NCBI GenBank assembly: GCA_964490765.1
Contig: CAZBDV010000009.1
Coordinates: forward strand, 38,922 to 102,921
Source: CAZBDV01 sp964490765
GTDB lineage: Bacteria; Cloacimonadota; Cloacimonadia; Cloacimonadales; JAJBBL01
DNA: 64,000 nucleotides
Direction of reading: 5' to 3'
Shown: one piece after another, positions 58,962 through 64,000 of the stretch
Numbering within the stretch: the first letter of the stretch is position 1
How the letters are laid out: every line of letters starts with the position of its first letter
Notes under the pieces: model-generated
What the model was told of the DNA's origin: nothing
Database searches by the model: none
Seen by the model: only the letters and a program-made list of their open reading frames with translations
Program-made: the position numbers and the translations under genes

Positions 58962-60080
58962 ATGGATAATCTGAAACAGTTTACAGAGTTCATGTCAGGA
59001 ATTAATTTAACTGACAATCAAAGAAAGGAATTAATAACAGGACACGAGACCTTAAGAAAGAGACTAAAAGGCTATGACGACCTGAAAGATGTAATTATCG
59101 AAACGTTTCTTCAAGGTAGTTATCGTAGAAGCACTATAGTAAGGCCAAAAGGCGTAGAAAATGCTGATGTTGACATCGTAGTAGTAACAAAACTCTCTGA
59201 GGAGGAGTATTCACCAAAAGAAGCTTTGATGCTTTTTGAGTCATTTTTGGACAAATATTATTCTGAGAAATGGAGATTACAAAACAGATCAATAGGAATC
59301 ACACTGTCTTATGTGGATTTAGATATAGTTATAACCTCAGCTCCTTCAGAGGCAGAACAAGGTATATATAAAACTGCCGCTGTAACAACTAACAAAAATA
59401 TATCAGAATCTAAAGACTGGATTCTTAATGAGAAATGGGTAGATGTTCTCGATAGTTTTAGTTTAAGTAAGACAGCTCTTTTAGTCGAAGCCCAACAACA
59501 AGCTGAATGGAAAACCGAACCATTGCGAATACCAGATGTAGGTCTTGAATGTTGGGATGATACAAATCCTTTAGAACAAATGAAGATCACTAGAAAAAAA
59601 AACAGAAACACAAATGGCAATTTTGTACAGATTGTGAAAGCCGTAAAATGGTTGAGACTTTTCAAGTATCCAGATTCGCCTAAACCCAAAGGATTCCCTT
59701 TAGAGAGAATCATTGGAGAGTATTGCCCCGATGAAGTTCATTCTATTCCTGATGGTATTGAAAAAACCTTCTCTATCTTCATTGATGAATGCTCCAGTTA
59801 TTATAACGCAGGCACCAAACCCGTTCTCCCCGATTATGGAGTTCCTCATCATGATGTGTTAGCGAAAACAACTAGTGAGGAATTCTCTGCATTATACGAG
59901 CAGATATCAGATGATCTCGAAATCGTAAAAAAAGCAAGAGAATGTACTGATCAGTTTAAAAGTTGTGAGTTTTGGAGAAAACTATTCGGAAATAAATTTC
60001 CTTTGCCACCCAATGATACATCGAAAGGATATACTGAACCCGATAAGCCTGCTAATCCGCCAAGCACACGATTTGCATAA
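58962..60080 (+). CDS. CD-NTase (cyclic oligonucleotide synthase) of a type II CBASS
   Basis: 372 aa; GGAGG lies 7 bp before the ATG. LQGSYRRSTIVRPKG (Gly52-Ser53) is the nucleotidyltransferase GS motif; Asp69-Val-Asp71 (ADVDIVVV) and Asp119/Asp121 (YVDLDIVI) are the metal-binding acids. The C-terminal half is the helical OAS-like domain. On phage infection it should make a cyclic di- or trinucleotide for Cap4. The Cap4 pairing and sequence style point to clade D, but clade and product need a comparison. It lies 6 bp before cap2. Confidence 0.92.
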   Translation: MDNLKQFTEFMSGINLTDNQRKELITGHETLRKRLKGYDDLKDVIIETFLQGSYRRSTIVRPKGVENADVDIVVVTKLSEEEYSPKEALMLFESFLDKYYSEKWRLQNRSIGITLSYVDLDIVITSAPSEAEQGIYKTAAVTTNKNISESKDWILNEKWVDVLDSFSLSKTALLVEAQQQAEWKTEPLRIPDVGLECWDDTNPLEQMKITRKKNRNTNGNFVQIVKAVKWLRLFKYPDSPKPKGFPLERIIGEYCPDEVHSIPDGIEKTFSIFIDECSSYYNAGTKPVLPDYGVPHHDVLAKTTSEEFSALYEQISDDLEIVKKARECTDQFKSCEFWRKLFGNKFPLPPNDTSKGYTEPDKPANPPSTRFA

Positions 60081-60086
60081 ATCACT

Positions 60087-61877
60087 GTGGACCCAACATA
60101 TCATATTAAACTTGGCCTATTAGGTCTCAAGGGAATTAAAGAAGTCACATTATTAGAAGACTCTCTGGAAGGGGCTTCTGACAGTAATGTGATGACTTTC
60201 TGTATAGAGGTATCGATTGATGAATATTCTGATAATATCCCCTCTATTACTAGGTGGTGGTATATTATAGAAAAGAGTTATCCTTATGGCAATATTTCCT
60301 GTTACCCTGATGCCACAATAGGCATAAAAGCGTCTTTTCCTCATCAATTCCTTAATAGTACCATAGAAGGTTCAAAGTGTCGGAGAGGCAAATTGTGTCT
60401 TATTGAACCTTTAAAAGTGTTCGAATCTTATGATCAACATGATCCAGTAGGAGATCCTGAGATGAGATTAAGGTGGTACGCTCATCGAACTGTTTTATGG
60501 ATAAAAGCTGCAATAAAAGATGAACTAGTGTCTGATGGAGACTTGTTTGAACTACCTGACTTTGGCTCTGAGTTTTCTAAACACCTTATTGCTTTCAAAG
60601 AAAGCAAAGATACATATCAAATATGGCAGGAGAGAGTCCGAGAGTGGGGGTATGTAAAAATTTTGCAAATGGTTAATAATTCTAACATATGGCTTGCCAA
60701 TGATTTTTTCGATGCGAGAAAAAATCTAATTCACAAGAGTGAATTCCAAATCCCTGCTGTTAAAATTGAAGTCCTTTGCTTTTGGTGGATATGGCCATCA
60801 ATATTAACAATACCCCCTTGGCAAACACCACAGACTTGGGGAGAGCTAAGAGATATTGCCAAAAAGCAAAGTGTTTCATTCGAAGATGTATTGAAGAAAA
60901 TATGTAATGTTTATAGAGACAATGAGTTCAGTATTCTTCTTATTGGCTTTCCAATTCCCAAGATATATGGAGAGCGAAATGTTGAATTTCATTTTGTTTC
61001 TGTACTATTACCAGAAATCTCTTCAAACATCGCACCTCCAAAGGGATATAGAAAGAATCAAAAGGGATTTTATGAACATGAGAAAAGACATGTATTCAAT
61101 GACAATCAAGCAATAAGTTACTTGAAAACTCAGAATTGGCATCCTGAAAGATTACTTTCAAGGGGTACGATAGTGGATTCCTTATTACGTTCTAAAGTCC
61201 TCATTATAGGAGTTGGAGCATTGGGATCAATAATCGCTGAATTACTCGTCCGCAGCGGTTTATCAACAATTGGGATCATTGATTCTGACTTATTCGAAGC
61301 AGGAAATGTTATAAGACATACTCTTACTTATCAATCAGTTGGCCTAAAGAAAGTAGATGCTTTAGCTGATAAGCTAAGAACCTTAAATCCATATGTGTCT
61401 GTAAAATCGTTTGGATATTCTTTTCCTGATAATCCAGATGATATTGAAAGATTGACCGATGAATTTGATCTATTGATTGACTGCACTGCTTCTGAAATCA
61501 TTATAAATCTCCTTGGTCAGGCAAAGTTTTCTTATCCTAAAAAATACGCTAGCTTTTCAGCAGGATGTGAAGCTGAACATTTCTATTCTTATCTCGAACA
61601 CTCTTATTCATTCTCTTCAGACACGTTTTCATCTTCATTTAAGAAATGGAAATCAATTGAACATTCTTTATGGAGCGAAAATCCTTCTATAATAGAAGGA
61701 GCAGGATGTTGGTCACCCCTTTGCCGAATAAGATATGATGATATAATCATGATTGCTTCTATAGCTATTAAGCTTCTGGAGCTTTTGAGTAAAAAAGAAG
61801 ATCGCTTTTCAAAGTTTGAGGCATTTCAAAAGACTACTATTAATGGGATCTGTACAGGGTACACATATGCAGAATGA
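60087..61877 (+). CDS. cap2: Cap2: E2-E1 fusion ligase of type II CBASS
   Basis: 596 aa from a GTG at 60087, 6 bp after the CD-NTase stop; no separate ribosome-binding site, so coupling is likely. The E2-like domain (about 1-150) carries the catalytic Cys104 in GKLCLIEP. The E1-like adenylation domain begins about 365 with VLIIGVGALGS (Gly375-x-Gly377-xx-Gly380), the substrate acids IIDSD (about 398-401) and NVIRHTL; Cys494 (SAGCEAEHF) is a possible E1 cysteine. Known Cap2 proteins conjugate the CD-NTase C terminus to targets and so prime it. Confidence 0.93.
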   Translation: MDPTYHIKLGLLGLKGIKEVTLLEDSLEGASDSNVMTFCIEVSIDEYSDNIPSITRWWYIIEKSYPYGNISCYPDATIGIKASFPHQFLNSTIEGSKCRRGKLCLIEPLKVFESYDQHDPVGDPEMRLRWYAHRTVLWIKAAIKDELVSDGDLFELPDFGSEFSKHLIAFKESKDTYQIWQERVREWGYVKILQMVNNSNIWLANDFFDARKNLIHKSEFQIPAVKIEVLCFWWIWPSILTIPPWQTPQTWGELRDIAKKQSVSFEDVLKKICNVYRDNEFSILLIGFPIPKIYGERNVEFHFVSVLLPEISSNIAPPKGYRKNQKGFYEHEKRHVFNDNQAISYLKTQNWHPERLLSRGTIVDSLLRSKVLIIGVGALGSIIAELLVRSGLSTIGIIDSDLFEAGNVIRHTLTYQSVGLKKVDALADKLRTLNPYVSVKSFGYSFPDNPDDIERLTDEFDLLIDCTASEIIINLLGQAKFSYPKKYASFSAGCEAEHFYSYLEHSYSFSSDTFSSSFKKWKSIEHSLWSENPSIIEGAGCWSPLCRIRYDDIIMIASIAIKLLELLSKKEDRFSKFEAFQKTTINGICTGYTYAE

Positions 61878-62400
61878 TTTTATGACATGGACTTCCGAAT
61901 GTAAAACATTATCGGTTACAATTGAGAAGTTTTTGCTAAAGAAGTTAGCAGACTTTGTAACTAATTCAGATTGCATTGAAACCGGCGGAGTAATAGTTGG
62001 AAGATACTCAGATGATAGAACAACGGCTCTTATCTCTGACTTTCTCCCCCCGCCTAAAGATTCAGTAATGCAAAGAAATAGTTTTGTAAGAGGTGTCAAG
62101 GGTTTGAAAAAAAAACTCCGTAAAATATGGACAGGAAAAGACAGAAGATACTACTTAGGCGAGTGGCATTATCATCCTTCTAAGTACCTAATTCCCAGTA
62201 AAACTGATTTGGAACAGATGATAGCTATTAATCATGAACCTAGATTTCAGTGTAAAGAACCCATTATGATAATCGTAGGTAAATTTGTAGAAGACAACCT
62301 TCCCATTATCGTAATGGTATTTAAAGAATCTAAAACCTACCAGCTAAAACAGATATCGTATAATTGTTCTGATAATCTCTTTGATTGTAGAAAATCGTGA
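61867..62400 (+). CDS. cap3: Cap3: JAMM/JAB isopeptidase of type II CBASS
   Basis: 177 aa from the ATG at 61867, overlapping cap2 by 11 bp. The JAMM zinc motif is complete: Glu38 (ETGGVIVG), His101-x-His103 (GEWHYHPS), Ser111 and Asp114. Known Cap3 enzymes remove CD-NTase conjugates made by Cap2, so the two set CBASS activity. The insert between Glu38 and the HxH carries a basic helix (KGLKKKLRKIWTGKDRR). Confidence 0.93.
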   Translation: MQNDFMTWTSECKTLSVTIEKFLLKKLADFVTNSDCIETGGVIVGRYSDDRTTALISDFLPPPKDSVMQRNSFVRGVKGLKKKLRKIWTGKDRRYYLGEWHYHPSKYLIPSKTDLEQMIAINHEPRFQCKEPIMIIVGKFVEDNLPIIVMVFKESKTYQLKQISYNCSDNLFDCRKS

Positions 62401-62515
62401 TCATGGTAATCCCCTTTCCATCCTATGCTGAATTAAAAGCACTTTTCGTTCTATATGCAGGATTGAATCACAGATACTTTTAAAATAATTAAAAACATTG
62501 ATCGAGTAAATTAAA

Positions 62516-63649
62516 GTGAAAAATAGAATTGATGACTCATATTTAGATATTGCATTGCATAATCTTATGGATTACTTTGGTATTGTAGACGAAATCGATC
62601 ATAATCTATTGTTAAATAATATCAGAAAAGGGCGGGTTGAAGAAGCGGTCAAAATGATAGCCCAGCAGTATGGACTACCCATCAAAGTAAACATTATCTA
62701 TGTATCAGAACACTATAAGGATAAAAACTCATCTAAGTTTACCACAACACAGATGACTAAAAGAGACAGAGAATATCCGGGAAGTGAAGGAATAACCGCT
62801 CAAGTTGAAATCCCTGGTAATCTGCCTTTTTTCGGTTCAAGAGACTTAGAAAATTATCCGATAACGGTAAAGATTTGTAAAAGAATTACTGAGTTCCCTG
62901 CATCATTTGCTTTGATTATGGCTCATGAGTTCGCTCATGTTTTACTTTCCTCCTTATCGCATTGTGAAAAAAGTAACGAATTCTACACAGACTTAACGGC
63001 ACTAGTATTCGGCTTTAGATCAGTATTCCTTGAAGGAAGTAAAGCGGTTACTCATTCTTCATCATATTCGACGATATATCACCAACAGAAGACAACAGAA
63101 ACTATTATTGAATACGGCTATTTATCAACACAACAACTCAATAATGCAATAGCCACAATAAACAGTATATTATTCGATTACACTGAAAATGTCATTGTAA
63201 CTAACAGATGTGTTGAGGAATATGTATCTAAGTTACAGTTAATGAGAAAATTAGCAAGAAAATTTCGTTTCTATCACAATGAGATTACAAAAACAAAACT
63301 CACAAAATTGAAGCAGAGTGATGCTGATGCTATATCATCGTTTTATCATCCTAACTTTTATGATGAACTTTTCGAATCAATTTCATCAAAAGAAAAGTTC
63401 TTAACAGGTTTTAAACATGAAGGCTATAGACTAAAAAAAGGAAACAAGTATCCCAAAACGATGGAGAAGAGAGTAAAAAAGATAAAGTGTAGGATGGAGA
63501 CTCTGGATGAGGAGATTGAACAACTAAAACATAACATTAGAGTTATTAATAGAAACTTGAACCTCATAAAGAGATTTCGTTTATCTTTCCAAAGAGTTTA
63601 TAAAACACTTCTTTTGTGTAAGATAGATACTCTTGCATTGATTCTCTAA
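62516..63649 (+). CDS. HExxH zinc metallopeptidase linked to CBASS
   Basis: 377 aa from a GTG at 62516; no good ribosome-binding site is seen, so the start is uncertain. MAHEFAHVLL gives the zinc site (His137-Glu138-xx-His141), with Glu155 or Asp159 (NEFYTDL) as third ligand, in the style of gluzincins such as ImmA-like peptidases. Residues about 320-365 are a basic coiled coil (KIKCRMETLDEEIEQLKHN). It lies 115 bp after cap3 in the same direction and has the same low G+C. It is not a standard CBASS gene; a role as effector, regulator or neighbouring system is open. Confidence 0.75.
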   Translation: MKNRIDDSYLDIALHNLMDYFGIVDEIDHNLLLNNIRKGRVEEAVKMIAQQYGLPIKVNIIYVSEHYKDKNSSKFTTTQMTKRDREYPGSEGITAQVEIPGNLPFFGSRDLENYPITVKICKRITEFPASFALIMAHEFAHVLLSSLSHCEKSNEFYTDLTALVFGFRSVFLEGSKAVTHSSSYSTIYHQQKTTETIIEYGYLSTQQLNNAIATINSILFDYTENVIVTNRCVEEYVSKLQLMRKLARKFRFYHNEITKTKLTKLKQSDADAISSFYHPNFYDELFESISSKEKFLTGFKHEGYRLKKGNKYPKTMEKRVKKIKCRMETLDEEIEQLKHNIRVINRNLNLIKRFRLSFQRVYKTLLLCKIDTLALIL

Positions 63650-63863
63650 GATGTGGTTTCTGTCGTTGAGTTTGATCAAATTTTCGACGAAGAATATTTT
63701 TTCTCCATGGCTCTGATGTCTTGCTCAGGCTCAGGGATGAGCACAGCAATAAAATGAAAAGTACAAAACAACTCAGATCAATGAAAACAAAATCAACGTT
63801 AGATAGTCCTAATCTGTTAGTTGAGGACTGATCTAATTTCTCAGAGTATGAGACATACTTAAG
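63650..63863. other. non-coding spacer
   Basis: No convincing gene; a minus-strand frame overlapping the peptidase 3' end has no ribosome-binding site. Nothing else recognised. Confidence 0.35.
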
Positions 63864-64000
63864 ATGATAGCATTCAACAATAGAGAAATAGCTCTGTTTA
63901 TCTGGATTCTTCTCTTCCTATTAATCATTCTTATTTACTCTAAAGAGTCAAGTCCTAAATGTTGGTGTAAAATTATAACTCATTGTTCAATCTCCCACTT
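63864..64000 (+). CDS. membrane protein, 3' end cut by window
   Basis: The frame from the ATG at 63864 is open to the last base (45 codons). It starts MIAFNNREIALFIWILLFLL, a short polar stretch with NNREIA and then a single strong membrane helix, then KESSPKCWCK. This resembles N termini of small membrane proteins in defence islands, from memory only. No strong ribosome-binding site (AAG only). Partial, family unknown. Confidence 0.45.
   Translation, partial: MIAFNNREIALFIWILLFLLIILIYSKESSPKCWCKIITHCSISH

Noticed and set aside
1..64000. tRNA or rRNA genes
   Set aside because: Scanned for T-loop (GGTTCRA) and conserved rRNA segments; the few partial matches lack the other arms.
1..64000. 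insertion sequences or integrases
   Set aside because: No transposase, integrase or terminal inverted repeat pair was recognised, despite the foreign look of the 56-64 kb part.

Overview
The window looks like chromosomal DNA of an anaerobic, Gram-negative bacterium of the Fibrobacteres-Chlorobi-Bacteroidetes (FCB) superphylum. My best guess is a Candidatus Cloacimonadota-like lineage. This rests on a secreted GLUG-repeat protein ending in a Por-type sorting domain, predicted outer-membrane barrels, the MEP isoprenoid route, oxygen-sensitive Fe-S ATPases and butyrate kinase. The placement is inference; no rRNA or tRNA gene was recognised.

Layout. 0-1.3 kb: end of a ferrous-iron (Feo) locus and a uracil-DNA-glycosylase-like protein. 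1.4-5.3 kb (minus): ispD, an oversized GlmS-like protein, ispF. 5.8-11.8 kb (plus): an envelope operon with a secreted protein, a FecR-domain protein, an outer-membrane barrel and a CHASE2 adenylate cyclase. 12.1-16.1 kb (plus): a DUF134 regulator, NifX-like proteins, two MinD-type ATPases with inserted ferredoxin domains, a Gly-rich DUF5320-like protein and Mrp. 16.3-24.4 kb: a hydrolase, then aroA, ileS and gpmI with small genes on minus. 24.6-29.1 kb (plus): coaBC, SDR, DUF3108, queA, birA. 29.1-32.9 kb (minus): UDP-sugar pyrophosphorylase and the GLUG-repeat protein. 33.1-36.7 kb (plus): a small DUF4019-like protein and a complete arginine-to-spermidine pathway (pyruvoyl arginine decarboxylase, agmatinase, SAM decarboxylase, spermidine synthase). 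37-40.3 kb: butyrate kinase, an orphan ABC ATPase, a C11-family lipoprotein peptidase. 40.3-48 kb: SDR, DJ-1/PfpI, an intergenic cluster of four perfect DnaA boxes, a divergent pgk, an iron-sulfur flavoprotein, two acetyltransferases and an outer-membrane protein behind a near-perfect Fur box.

48.3-64 kb is a defence island: an AbiE-type toxin-antitoxin pair, a type I restriction system with an HsdM-HsdS fusion, two unrecognised overlapping genes, a type II CBASS operon (Cap4 nuclease-SAVED effector, CD-NTase, Cap2 E2-E1 enzyme, Cap3 JAMM protease), a zinc-metallopeptidase gene, and the start of a membrane-protein gene cut by the window end. From about 56 kb on the DNA is visibly more A+T-rich than the housekeeping part.

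Between 43.5 and 53.6 kb the intergenic DNA carries a pyrimidine-rich dispersed repeat family, all copies in one orientation, ending in a tandem 118/105-bp duplication with 8-bp GTCAC sub-repeats between hsdR and hsdMS. This repeat family, the DnaA-box cluster and the unknown genes woven into the CBASS/restriction island are the most notable observations.
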